This document shows positions 8,727 through 17,626 of a stretch of DNA of 64,000 nucleotides, in pieces (within the stretch, counting starts at the first letter, position 1; each line of letters opens with the position of its first letter). This DNA comes from DASYTH01 sp035942955 (GTDB lineage Bacteria; Actinomycetota; Actinomycetes; Mycobacteriales; Pseudonocardiaceae). Position numbers and translations under genes: made by a program. The notes beneath the pieces were generated by a model that made no database searches, was not told where the DNA came from, and saw nothing but the letters and a program-made list of their open reading frames with translations. The stretch spans positions 3,245-67,244 of the forward strand of contig NZ_DASZCQ010000316.1 in the NCBI RefSeq assembly GCF_035942955.1. The letters are read 5' to 3'.

Positions 8727-9398
8727 CTAGATCCAGTCCGCCTCGCTGGCGATGCGCACGGCCTCGAACCGGGTCCGGGCCCGGGTCTTGTCGATCGCCC
8801 GGGACAGGTAGTTGCGCACGGTCCCCGGTGACAGGTGGAGCCGGGAGGCGATCTCGGACCCGGAGGCGCCGTCGGCCACCAGCCGCAGCACGTCCTTCTC
8901 CCGCGGGGTGAGCGGGTTGGTCCCGACCGCGAGCGCGGTGACGGCCAGGTTGACGTCGATCACCGGCTCCCCCCGCGCCGCGCCCCGGATCGCCTCGAGC
9001 AGCCGCGCGGCCGGCGCGGAGATCTCCACCGCGCCGAGCACATCGGTCAGCAGCAGCCGCCGGACCATGCCCGCGGGCTGCGCCGGGACCAGCGCCACGA
9101 TCCGGCTGCCGGCGGAGTTGGCCAGCAGCTCCTCGATCATCGCCAGCCCACGCTCGCCGGACGCCCCCACGTCCACCACGATCACATCCGGCCGTAGCCG
9201 GGTCGCGGTCGGCACGACCTGCTCGTCGCCGCATCTCAGCGCCGCGACCACCGCCAGGTCGTCTTCATCCGATAACAGGCTGACCAGAGCGGTGCGCAAC
9301 AGATCCAGATCCTCCACCACCAGTACCCTGATCGGCCGAACGCCGACGGCCGCCCCACTCACTGCTCCATAAGGACCAAGGGCCGTCATCTGATTCAT
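8727..9398 (-). CDS. Orphan NarL/FixJ-type response regulator
   Basis: 223 residues: a receiver domain starting IRVLVVEDLDLLRTAL with the putative phospho-Asp in DVIVVDVG, then a C-terminal LuxR-type HTH (LTPREKDVLRLVADGASGSE, then SPGTVRNYLSRA). I place the start at ATG 9398, where GGGAGG sits 6 nt upstream; a TTG at 9404 would overlap that site. No histidine kinase is adjacent. The conserved receiver Lys seems missing: where DesR-like relatives have a Lys after the fifth strand, this one reads GAVEISAPAA. It may therefore act without normal phosphorylation. Confidence 0.85.
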   Translation of the reverse strand: MNQMTALGPYGAVSGAAVGVRPIRVLVVEDLDLLRTALVSLLSDEDDLAVVAALRCGDEQVVPTATRLRPDVIVVDVGASGERGLAMIEELLANSAGSRIVALVPAQPAGMVRRLLLTDVLGAVEISAPAARLLEAIRGAARGEPVIDVNLAVTALAVGTNPLTPREKDVLRLVADGASGSEIASRLHLSPGTVRNYLSRAIDKTRARTRFEAVRIASEADWI

Positions 9399-9621
9399 GG
9401 TCAACCTCCCGACATCCCGATAAGCGCCTGGCGCGCAGTACCCCGATCCAAAAGTGCCTAAACCTCAACGGTTTCGAGAACACGGAGCGTTGCGCCCTAA
9501 AGGGAGCCAGGTGTGCGTTTGTCACAGATATCGCGTACTTCTCCGGTAAATCGGCTGTCGGAACGCATCACACGGCCGCACCAATACGGAACACGGCTGC
9601 CGGAAGGCGAGACACGCCGGG

Positions 9622-10023
9622 CTACTCGCCGCGGGCGGCGGCGAGGCTGGCCCGGCAGGTGCGGACGATCTGCCGGGTGGCGGCGGAGTCGGGGGGCCGG
9701 CGGCAGCGGGGGCAGGTGACGGTGACGGCCCAGGTGAGCTCGTCGACCGAGACCGTGGCGGCGCACTCGCAGGTTCGGCACCAGCGGTGGCCGGTGACCA
9801 CGAAGACGTGGGACGCGGAGGAGATGCACTGGTGGACCCAGCGGCGGTGGGTTCGGCACGTGAGGCGCTCGAGGGGGTCGGCGCCGGCGTGCTCGGCGTG
9901 ATCCTCGGCGGTGAGCGCGGCCGCGAGCCGGGGGTCGCGCAGCGTGGCGTAGCGGGGGTCGACGGCCGCGGCGGCGTCGTGCGGCGCGGGAGCGAACGGC
10001 TCGGTGGTTGCCGGTGCGGACAT
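9622..10023 (-). CDS. Small Cys-rich putative zinc-ribbon protein
   Basis: 133 residues, ATG at 10023 with AAGGG 8 nt upstream. The N-terminal half is Ala/Asp-rich. The C-terminal half carries CRTHRRWVHQC, then HRWCRTCEC and VTCPRCRRPP, spacing that fits one or two treble-clef or ribbon zinc sites. No enzyme family recognised. It lies downstream of the broken LAL regulator gene. Confidence 0.65.
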   Translation of the reverse strand: MSAPATTEPFAPAPHDAAAAVDPRYATLRDPRLAAALTAEDHAEHAGADPLERLTCRTHRRWVHQCISSASHVFVVTGHRWCRTCECAATVSVDELTWAVTVTCPRCRRPPDSAATRQIVRTCRASLAAARGE

Positions 10024-10145
10024 CGTCGTCACCCTTCGCGGCCCGGCGCCCCCGGTAGGCGCCTTCTGCTTGGACGTCGAAGCCGCCGGCGCCATATCGA
10101 CACCGGAGTGGACATTCCGGCGGTATGTTCCCGGACGACACGACG

Positions 10146-11170
10146 TCAGAGCAGCTGGGCGGCCAGCTCGGCGCGGGAGCGGATACCGAGCTTGGGATAG
10201 ACCTTGCGCAGGTGGTACTCGACGGTCTTGGGGCTGGAGGAACAGGGCGGCGGCGACCTCGCGCGTGGTCCGGCCCTCGGCGAGCAGAAGGGACACCTGA
10301 AGCTCTTGCGGGGTCAGGGTTTGCACGCTGTTCGGCGCGCTTCGCCTGATCGCCTCGCCGGTCGCCGCCAGCTCGCTCGCGGCGCGGTCGGCCCACGGCG
10401 CGGCGCGCAGCCGTTCGAACGTGGTGAGCGCGGCGCGCAGCTGCGGCCGGGCCGCCACCCGCCGCCGGGCGCGGCGGAGCCGGGCGCCGTAGGCCAGCTG
10501 GGTGCGGGCGGTCTCGAAGCCGTCCAGGGTGTGCGCGTGGAACCCTAGGGCGGCCTCGAAATGCGCGTCGAACTCGGCCTCGGCGCCGAGGACGCCGAGC
10601 GTCCGCTCGGCGCTCGCCATGGCCCACGGTTGCCCCTTCGTCGTCGCCGCGGACCGGTAACGGCGCGCGACGTGCCAGGCGTCGTCGCGCCGGCCGAGGC
10701 GGGCGAGGGCGTCGGCGAGCTCGGCAGCGGGCGACAGGTCCGGATCGGACAGTCCGAGGGTGTCGAGCAGGCCGACTCCCCGGCGGCCACGGACATCCTG
10801 GCCTGCGCCTCGACGTCCGGGCTCAGCCGCGCGGCCCGCTCGAACGCCGCCGCCGCGACGTCGTGCGCGCCGCGGTCGTGGGCCCCCGCCGCCGCCTCGG
10901 CCAGCAGCTCGGCGATCCTGGCGTCGGGACCGAGGGTGGCCTGGGCCAGGTGCCACGCCCGCCGGTCCGGCTCGTGCGGACCGAGCGCGTCGGCCACGGC
11001 ACGGTGCACCGACCGGCGGTGCTCCGGCGCGGCGTCACCGTAGACGGCCGCACGGACCACCGGGTGGCGGAACTCGACGCGGCCGTCGGCGACCCGGATC
11101 AGCCCGGCGGCCTCGGCCTCGGCCAGCGCGTCGACACCGACGCCGAGGCCGCGCTCACGACCGCCCGGGT
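10146..11170 (-). pseudogene. LAL/LuxR-family regulator remnant with two frame disruptions
   Basis: Reading leftward, one frame gives DGRVEFRHPVVRAAVYGDAA through ARMSVAAGESA. It then jumps to a second frame starting LLDTLGLSDPDLSPAAELAD and running to the HTH start LTPQELQVSLLLAEGRTTRE. A third frame gives the recognition helix PKTVEYHLRKVYPKLGIRSR and a stop at 10146. The second break is one extra C in CTGTTCCTCCAGCCCC near 10232; the first, near 10770, also lacks several codons. The N-terminal Walker ATPase half of this ~900-residue family is absent. A true pseudogene is more likely than a sequencing error, because the truncation and both breaks coexist. Confidence 0.85.
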
Positions 11171-11203
11171 TGTGTCCTGGCAACGACGTGCGACGCTGAC
11201 CGT

Positions 11204-12766
11204 ATGGCCGATACCTGGTACACCCCGCTGACGCCGCTGGCCTTTCTGGAACGGTCGGCGGCGGTGTTTCCGGACAAGGTGGCGATCGCCTACGGGGACC
11301 GCCGGATCTCCTACCGGGAGTTCGCGGCACAGGCCAACCGGCTGGCGAACGCGTTGCGGGCCAGCGGGATCGGGCCCGGCGACCGGGTGGCGTACCTGAT
11401 GCCGAACATTCCCGAGCTGCTCGTCGCACACTTCGGGGTGCCGCTGGCCGGGGCCGTGCTGGTGGCGATCAACACCCGGCTGGCGCCGGCCGAGGTGCGG
11501 TACATCTGCGCGCACTCGGGCGCGAAGCTGCTCGTGGTCGACGCCGCCCTGCAGCCGAGCGCGGCGCAGGTGGACTCGGTCGGCGAGATCGTCACCGTCG
11601 TCGACCCGGCCTCCGGCGCGACGCCCACGGCTGCCGGGCCGGGCTACGCCGAGCTGCTCGACCGGGGGTCCGACGATCCGCTGCCGTGGACCGTGGCCGA
11701 CGAGCGCGCCACCATCTCGATCAACTACACCTCCGGCACCACCGGCAAGCCCAAGGGGGTCATGTACCACCACCGCGGTGCCTACCTCAACGCGCTGGCC
11801 GAGGTCGTGCACTCGCGGCACACCCCGGACTCGGTGTACCTGTGGACGCTGCCGATGTTCCACTGCAACGGCTGGTGCACCACGTGGGGCGTCACCGCGA
11901 TCGGCGGCACCCACGTGTGCCTGCGCGCCGTGGATCCCGCCGAGATCTGGCGCCTGCTCGACGCCGAGGGCATCACCCACCTCAACGGCGCCCCCACCGT
12001 GCTGGTCAGCATCGCCAACGCGGAGGCGGCGCACGCGCTCGACCGCGAGCTGGTGATCACCACCGCCGGCGCGCCGCCCAGCCCCACGGTCATCGCCACC
12101 ATGGAGAAGCTCGGCGCGACGATCATCCACGTCTACGGCCTCACCGAGACCTACGGCCCGTACACCGTCTGCGAATGGCAACCCGGATGGTCCACTATGG
12201 ACGGTGAGCGGCGGACCCGGCTGCTGGCCCGGCAGGGCGTCGGCAACATCGTCACCGACGGCGTCCGGGTCGTCGACGAGTCGCTGCGTGACGTGCCCCG
12301 CGACGGCGCCACCCTCGGCGAGGTCGTCATGCGCGGCAACAACGTGATGTCCGGCTACTTCGACGATCCCGAGGCCACCGCGCGGGCCTTCCGCGGCGGC
12401 TGGTTCCACTCCGGCGACCTCGCGGTGTGGCACCCCGACGGCTACATCGAGCTGCGCGACCGGGCCAAGGACATCGTCATCTCCGGCGGCGAGAACATCT
12501 CCACGATCGAGGTGGAGGCCGCCCTCGACTCCCACCCGGCCGTCCTCGAGGTGGCCGTGGTCGGCGTGCCCGACGAGAAGTGGGGCGAGCGCCCCAAGGC
12601 CTACGTCGTCCTCCGCCCCGGCGCCGAGGCCACCCCCGACGAGCTGCGCGACCACGCCCGCGCCCATATCGCCCGGTACAAGGTCCCCGACCAGGTCGAG
12701 TTCCTCCCCGAGCTACCCAAGACCTCCACCGGCAAGATCCAGAAGTTCCAGCTCCGCAACCGCTGA
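11204..12766 (+). CDS. Acyl-CoA synthetase (fatty-acid-CoA ligase, FadD-like)
   Basis: 520 residues of the ANL adenylating superfamily. The P-loop-like motif YTSGTTGKPKGV, the substrate region MFHCNGWCTTWG, YGLTETYGP, the hinge GWFHSGDLAVWHPDGYIELR and the C-terminal catalytic Lys in PKTSTGKIQK are all present. It forms an acyl-AMP from a carboxylic acid and ATP, then an acyl-CoA. The HCNGW signature is typical of medium/long-chain or aryl acyl-CoA ligases. Monocistronic; the next gene converges 8 nt away. Confidence 0.9.
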   Translation: MADTWYTPLTPLAFLERSAAVFPDKVAIAYGDRRISYREFAAQANRLANALRASGIGPGDRVAYLMPNIPELLVAHFGVPLAGAVLVAINTRLAPAEVRYICAHSGAKLLVVDAALQPSAAQVDSVGEIVTVVDPASGATPTAAGPGYAELLDRGSDDPLPWTVADERATISINYTSGTTGKPKGVMYHHRGAYLNALAEVVHSRHTPDSVYLWTLPMFHCNGWCTTWGVTAIGGTHVCLRAVDPAEIWRLLDAEGITHLNGAPTVLVSIANAEAAHALDRELVITTAGAPPSPTVIATMEKLGATIIHVYGLTETYGPYTVCEWQPGWSTMDGERRTRLLARQGVGNIVTDGVRVVDESLRDVPRDGATLGEVVMRGNNVMSGYFDDPEATARAFRGGWFHSGDLAVWHPDGYIELRDRAKDIVISGGENISTIEVEAALDSHPAVLEVAVVGVPDEKWGERPKAYVVLRPGAEATPDELRDHARAHIARYKVPDQVEFLPELPKTSTGKIQKFQLRNR

Positions 12767-12773
12767 GCCGGCG

Positions 12774-13901
12774 TCAGCGGTCGGGCTTGGCCCAGATGCC
12801 GCGGTCGTGCATGAGCTTGATCTGGGGCTCGATCACCTTCTCGCGGTACTCGGCGTGCTTCATCGGGGCGCGGTCCAGGTAGAGGTTCTTCGGGTAGATC
12901 GGCTGCTCGTACAGCATCTGGTACAGCTCGGTGCGCACGTCCTTGAGCCAGTTGTCCCACTGCGCCCGCGCCCGGTGGTCGCGCAGCGCCTCGATGTCGA
13001 TCACACCGGCGACGTAGGTGGAGCCGGCGCCGTAGTCCTGGCGCCCGACGATAGCGCCCTTGTAGTTGATGACGTAGGACCGGCCGCCGAACGTGTCGAT
13101 CGGGGTGTCGTCCTCGGCGTGCAGGTAGTAGGTGCCCATGTTCGGGGCGATCAGGTACATGTTGTTGTCCAGCGCGCGGGCCCGGCTCTGGATCTCGAAC
13201 ATGTCGTTGCCGGTGGCCGGGTGCGGGTAGGAGGCCCGGTACACCACCTCGGCGCCGTTGAGCGCCAGCGCCCGTGCGTTCTCCGGATAGGAGCCCTCGT
13301 TGGCCATCATGATGCCGAGCCGGCCGATCTCGGTGTCGACGACCGGCCAGAACGCGTCGAGGGTGCGGCCGTACTTCTCCACCCACCAGTCGTAGATGTC
13401 ATGTGGACAGACCGAGTGCTCAACCGGGAACAGCGGGGACACCTTGTAGTGCTGCAGGATCACCTCGCCGGCCGGGCTGATGATGAAGCCGACGTTGAAG
13501 AACCGGTCGGGCCAGTCCGGATGCCTGGCCTTGGCCTGCGCCATCACGAACGCGTTGTTGTCCTGGGCCAGCTTGCCCAGCTCGTCGGTCTCCTCCCCCG
13601 GAATGTCGATCGCACACTCGCGGGCGAACGTGGCATGGTCGACGTCGAGCACCTCGTCGTTGAACCCCTGCAACCCACCCTCCGGGATCGCGATCAGCCG
13701 CACCGGCAGGTCCAGGCTCGACAGCCAGGACGCCGCCTTCGTCAGGCTCCGCAAATGCTCCAGGTTCACCCGAATATCCGCCCGCGCCCGAATCCCCCGC
13801 ACCGTCGGAATCAAGCCGACCGCCGTGTACGCCTTGACCAACGCCCTCGCCCCACTTTCCCGTGTCGACTTCGCCGCGCCTACTACCCAGTCAGCCCCCA
13901 C
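12774..13901 (-). CDS. Nitrilase-superfamily protein lacking the catalytic cysteine
   Basis: About 375 residues of carbon-nitrogen-hydrolase fold. The Glu (E74 in AIPEGGLQG) and Lys (K153 in LQHYKVSP) of the Glu-Lys-Cys triad are present, but the nucleophile position reads GIMMANEGSYPE with Ala at residue 200 (codon GCC). The rest of that motif is intact. The GTG at 13901 is the most upstream start but falls in a hairpin; a start near residue 20-30 is plausible, since conserved sequence begins around GLIPTVRG. The protein may be a non-hydrolytic family member or bind a nitrile/amide without cleavage. Whether the Ala is family-wide needs an alignment. Confidence 0.8.
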   Translation of the reverse strand: MGADWVVGAAKSTRESGARALVKAYTAVGLIPTVRGIRARADIRVNLEHLRSLTKAASWLSSLDLPVRLIAIPEGGLQGFNDEVLDVDHATFARECAIDIPGEETDELGKLAQDNNAFVMAQAKARHPDWPDRFFNVGFIISPAGEVILQHYKVSPLFPVEHSVCPHDIYDWWVEKYGRTLDAFWPVVDTEIGRLGIMMANEGSYPENARALALNGAEVVYRASYPHPATGNDMFEIQSRARALDNNMYLIAPNMGTYYLHAEDDTPIDTFGGRSYVINYKGAIVGRQDYGAGSTYVAGVIDIEALRDHRARAQWDNWLKDVRTELYQMLYEQPIYPKNLYLDRAPMKHAEYREKVIEPQIKLMHDRGIWAKPDR

Positions 13902-13922
13902 CCATCAAAAGGGTGGGGGGTG
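13893..13922. terminator. Short strong inverted repeat
   Basis: AGCCCCCACCC and GGGTGGGGGG pair around the loop ATCAAAA. It overlaps the putative start of the nitrilase-like gene, so it may be a terminator-like or attenuating hairpin, or may show that the true start is further inside. There is no long T-tract on either side. Confidence 0.45.
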
Positions 13923-14307
13923 GGTTCGTGGGCAGTTTACCCACACCCGCCAACGGATGATCTTGACCGGCGCGAGCTGTCCACAGCTCTTCAGTGGCGG
14001 GGTCGTGCGAGGGTGGCAGGGCTTCGCCTTCGGGTAGGCGTGTTCGGCATTGGCGCAGCCGTGTGTCGTGTTGCGGTAGCCCGGCTGTGCCGCGGCCCTG
14101 CGTCTGCCCGGCAGGGCCCGCGGCACAGTGCCGGGAGACCGGGCGTGATCATCGAGCGGCCCGGTCGGGTCGCCCGAGTCGGGTGTGGAAAACGACGGCT
14201 GCGCGTGCGGCGCGCGGCGCAGCTTTCGTTTCACAGGGCGATCTTGGCGACCTTTGCCGGAGCCCTGCCCACCAAGGAGGGCGAGTTGTCCACAGGCCCC
14301 CGGGCTA
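13923..14307. other. Intergenic region containing a large hairpin
   Basis: No credible gene. The main structure is an almost perfect hairpin at 14085-14128: CTGTGCCGCGGCCCTG pairs with CAGGGCCCGCGGCACAG around an 11-nt loop, with one bulged C. Neither a T-tract nor an adjacent gene end identifies it as an ordinary terminator. The remainder looks unstructured. Confidence 0.6.
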
Positions 14308-14327
14308 GCCGGCAAGCGCTTTCCTGA
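14308..14327. promoter_or_regulatory. Palindromic operator, probably for a LacI-family regulator
   Basis: The 17-bp core GGCAAGCGCTTTCCTGA is identical to a site at 32840-32856, upstream of another secreted sugar-related gene. The centre AAGCGCTT is the kind of CG-centred palindrome bound by LacI/GalR-family repressors. It ends 15 nt before the ATG at 14343, so it would overlap the promoter or start site. The regulator is not encoded in the window. Confidence 0.65.
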
Positions 14328-14342
14328 GTAGGTTCGGATGGT

Positions 14343-15197
14343 ATGGACCACGTGGGGCAGCTGGGGCGCAGGGCGGTTCTGGGGATGCTGGGCGCGGTGG
14401 CTGCCGCCGGGGTGGGTGGCGGGGCGGCCGCCGAGGCGGACGCGCGCCGGCGCAGGATACCGCCGAACGGCATCGGGATGCACCTGTACACGGTGCGCGA
14501 CATGCTGGCGGCCGACCCGCAGGCCACATTGAACGCGATGGCCGGCATCGGCTACGCCTGCGTGGGGGTGAGCGCGTTCCCCAGGCCCGCCACGGAGATC
14601 CGCGACATGTGCGCGGCGGCCGGGGTGCGGCCGGTCATCCTGCACGTGGGCCACGGCGACCTGGTCGGCAACTGGGCGGCCAAGCTCGAGGACGCGCGGA
14701 CGATCGGCGTGCGGTGGGTGGTGCTGTCGTCGTTCCCCGGGTCGATGTACACCCTCGAGGGGATGCGGCTGGGCGCGCGGCAGCTCAACGAGGCCGGCGC
14801 CGCGGCCCGCGAGCTGGGCATGGGCCTGCTGCACCACAACCATGACACCGAGTTCCGGGTGATCGACGGCCAGCGGCTGTACGAGATCCTGCTCAGCGAG
14901 ACCGATCCGCACCTGGTCGACTTCGAGCTGGACATCGGCTGGGCCGACAGCGCCGGCGCCGACTGCCGGGCGTTGTTCGCCGACAACCCGCGCCGATTCC
15001 CGGTGCTGCACGTCAAGGACCATGACGGCCAGGGGCACTGGACCGACGTCGGCGCCGGGGTCGTCGACTGGGCGCGCATCTTCGGGCTGGCCAGCCACGC
15101 CGGCGTCCGGTTCTGGCTGGTCGAGCGCGACGACCAGCCGGCGCCGCTGGACACCGCCCGCAACAGCTACGACTACCTGCGCGCGCTGCGGTTCTAG
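14343..15197 (+). CDS. Tat-exported sugar phosphate isomerase/epimerase-like TIM-barrel protein
   Basis: 284 residues. The N-terminus has a twin-arginine type signal (GQLGRRAVLGMLGAVAAAG). The rest follows the AP-endonuclease-2/xylose-isomerase-like barrel: GMHLYTVRDML, a metal-ligand-like HHNHDTEF, VDFELDIGW, and HVKDHDG. These motifs are typical of IolE/epimerase-like enzymes acting on sugars. Its stop codon interlocks with that of the converging GH38 gene. The shared operator 15 nt upstream links it to the ThuA/GSDH protein at 29-32.8 kb. Confidence 0.8.
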   Translation: MDHVGQLGRRAVLGMLGAVAAAGVGGGAAAEADARRRRIPPNGIGMHLYTVRDMLAADPQATLNAMAGIGYACVGVSAFPRPATEIRDMCAAAGVRPVILHVGHGDLVGNWAAKLEDARTIGVRWVVLSSFPGSMYTLEGMRLGARQLNEAGAAARELGMGLLHHNHDTEFRVIDGQRLYEILLSETDPHLVDFELDIGWADSAGADCRALFADNPRRFPVLHVKDHDGQGHWTDVGAGVVDWARIFGLASHAGVRFWLVERDDQPAPLDTARNSYDYLRALRF

Positions 15198-17626
15198 CCG
15201 GGCCACTCCAGCAGGTTCACCTCGGTCACCGGCGCGTCGGCATCGGACGGCACGAGGAACGTCCGCACCTCGTGCGGTGCGAACCGGACCGGGATCGTGC
15301 GCCCGCACATCGGCAGGGCGATCTCGCAGTCGACGTGCCGGCCGGTGATCTCCACCGCCCGCACGACGAGCGCGCCGCCGTCCTCCGCGCCCTTGAGCAC
15401 GCCGACCAGCACCGCGTCCGACGAAACGTCCGCATAGGACGACAGCAGAGGCAGCGGGCCGGGGTGGTAGGTCTCCAGCAGGGTGGTCGGGGGCGCGTTC
15501 AGCTCGGCGGCCAGCTGCGGCACCCGGGCGGCGCGCCAGTCCCCGGCGTGCGGCACCAGCCGGTAGGCGAACCGTTGCACACCCTGGTCGAGGTAGGTGT
15601 AGACGCCGTCGTCGGTCAGCACCTCCGGGTCGTGCCAGGCGTACACCGGGCTGCGCGCCACGGTCATGCCGATCTCCCCGCCGAGCACATCGAACCCGCT
15701 CTTGGCGTCGTTGAGCAGCGCAAGGCCCGCGGGGCCGCCGCCGAGCAGCCCGGACACGTCCACCCAGGTGTGCCCGGGCTCCTCGGCGCCGTCGGTCGGC
15801 CGGACCAGGTAGCCGTACGGGATCTCGTAGCTGGCCGACGGATCCCGCAACGCCGTGGGGAAGCGGAGCTTGAGCAGCTTCAACCGCTCCTGCCAGTCAA
15901 GCCACACCCGCACCTCGAGGTGCCGGGCGCCGGCCATGAGTACCAGCTCCTCGGCCAGAACCGAGCCACCGTAACGGGATTCGACGCGCAGCACCGCCCG
16001 CACCGGCCCGTGCTCGGCCAGCCGCACGGACTCGCAGCGGAACTCCCCCACCGGGCGGTCGTACCGCTCGACGCCGTGGCTCCAGGTGTCGGACAGGTCC
16101 TCGAGCACCACCGCGTGCGGGCCGGGTGACTCCGGCACGAGATCGGCGCCGGTCGCCTTGTCCACCAGGCTGGACAGCCAGCCGGTGGCCGGGTCCACCA
16201 CCACCCGCAGGTGCTCGTTCTCCAGGCCTGCGCCGTCGGCGACCAGCTCCGGCGCGTCGGCGGCGGCGCCCTCGAGCACGTGGTAGGTGCGGTAACCCAG
16301 CGGCGGCAGCTGCGCCCGGAACGCCAGCCGGCGGCGCCCGGCGACCACGGCCTGCGAGCGGATCCGTTGCACCGCAACCGGTTGACCCCGCTCGTCGGTG
16401 AGCCGCTCGCCCAGCGGGGCCGGGTGCCCGCCGAACTCCAGCTCGACCACGGAGTCCACCGGCCAGGCGTGCGGGTTGAACACCACCACCGGCGTGCTGC
16501 CCGGGGCGTGCGGGATGTCGATCTGCCGGCTGAGCACCTGGCGGGACCGGTTGGCCACCCGGTCGGCCCGCGCGCACGCCTCGCCGAGCTGGTCGCGCGC
16601 GTCGTCGTAGGCCGCGTCGATCGAGGTACCGGCCAGGATGTCGTGGAACTGGTTGAACAGCACCAGCTTCCACGCCGCGGTCAGCTCGGCCAGCGGGTAG
16701 GCCAGCCCGGTGACCGCCTGCGCCACCGCGGCCCACCGCTCGGCCACCTGCAGGGCGTTCTCCGCCCGCCGGTTCCAGCGCTTGATTCCGGAGTGCGCCG
16801 AGTAGCAGCCGACCGCGTGGTGCTGCAGCTCGCCGGCGTGCACCGGGTACGCCGCGGCGCCGTTGCCGAGCACCGCGTCGAAGTAGCCGCGGGGGCTGCC
16901 GCACCGCGCCCGGATGCCCGGCCGGGTGGCGTCCAGCTCCCGGATACTGTCCAGGTTCGCCCTCGTCGGCCCGCCGCCGTGGTTGCCCACGCCGTAGAAC
17001 ACCATGGCCTGGGTGTCCTCTTCGGACAGCACGGCCACCGCGCGGTCCACGTGCGCGCCGAGGTCCTGGCCGGGGCTGCAGTACTCGTGCGGGATCCGGT
17101 AGGCCAGCACCCGCGACCCGTCCGGCGACTGCCACCAGAACGTCTGCCGGTGCAGGGCCAGCTCGTGCGGCTGCGGGCGCAGGAACACGTAGCTGTCCAT
17201 GCCGCTGCGGCGCAGCAGTTGCGGCAGCATCGCGTTGTGCCCGAACGGGTCGACGTTGCAGCCGACGGTGGACGTGACGCCGAACCGGTCGTGCAGGTAG
17301 CGCTGGGCGTAGAGCGCCTGGCGGACGAAGGACTCGCCGGCCGGCAGGTTGCAGTCGGGCTCGACCCACCAGCCGCCGACCACGTGCCAGCGCCCCTCGG
17401 CGATGTGCCGCCGGATCCGCTCGAACAGCTCGGGATCGCTCTCCTCGACCCACTCCAGGTAACCCACCGAGGTGGCGGTGAAGACGAACTCCGGGTACTC
17501 GGCGAGCCGGTGCACCGCCGACCAGAACGTCGCCCTGATCTCCTGGTAGCCCTCCTGCCACTGCCACAACCACACCGGGTCGATGTGCGCGTTGCCGATC
17601 AGGTGCAGCACCCGGCCGTCACTCAT
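15194..17626 (-). CDS. Alpha-mannosidase, GH38 family
   Basis: 810 residues. The N-terminal catalytic domain opens with GNAHIDPVWLWQWQEG (zinc-binding His/Asp) and has the nucleophile Asp126 in GCNVDPFGHNAMLPQLL. The middle helical bundle (AENALQVAERWAAVA, FNQFHDILAGTSID) and the C-terminal beta-sandwich domains are complete. There is no signal peptide, so it is probably cytoplasmic, acting on imported oligosaccharides. The ATG at 17626 overlaps the end of the upstream GH36 gene by 8 nt. It is the last gene of the kinase - aldolase - GH36 - GH38 operon. Confidence 0.92.
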   Translation of the reverse strand: MSDGRVLHLIGNAHIDPVWLWQWQEGYQEIRATFWSAVHRLAEYPEFVFTATSVGYLEWVEESDPELFERIRRHIAEGRWHVVGGWWVEPDCNLPAGESFVRQALYAQRYLHDRFGVTSTVGCNVDPFGHNAMLPQLLRRSGMDSYVFLRPQPHELALHRQTFWWQSPDGSRVLAYRIPHEYCSPGQDLGAHVDRAVAVLSEEDTQAMVFYGVGNHGGGPTRANLDSIRELDATRPGIRARCGSPRGYFDAVLGNGAAAYPVHAGELQHHAVGCYSAHSGIKRWNRRAENALQVAERWAAVAQAVTGLAYPLAELTAAWKLVLFNQFHDILAGTSIDAAYDDARDQLGEACARADRVANRSRQVLSRQIDIPHAPGSTPVVVFNPHAWPVDSVVELEFGGHPAPLGERLTDERGQPVAVQRIRSQAVVAGRRRLAFRAQLPPLGYRTYHVLEGAAADAPELVADGAGLENEHLRVVVDPATGWLSSLVDKATGADLVPESPGPHAVVLEDLSDTWSHGVERYDRPVGEFRCESVRLAEHGPVRAVLRVESRYGGSVLAEELVLMAGARHLEVRVWLDWQERLKLLKLRFPTALRDPSASYEIPYGYLVRPTDGAEEPGHTWVDVSGLLGGGPAGLALLNDAKSGFDVLGGEIGMTVARSPVYAWHDPEVLTDDGVYTYLDQGVQRFAYRLVPHAGDWRAARVPQLAAELNAPPTTLLETYHPGPLPLLSSYADVSSDAVLVGVLKGAEDGGALVVRAVEITGRHVDCEIALPMCGRTIPVRFAPHEVRTFLVPSDADAPVTEVNLLEWPG

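Noticed and set aside
10146..11170. Intact LAL regulator with sequencing errors
   Set aside because: Besides the single extra base, codons are missing at the first break and the whole ATPase half is absent, so a pseudogene fits better.
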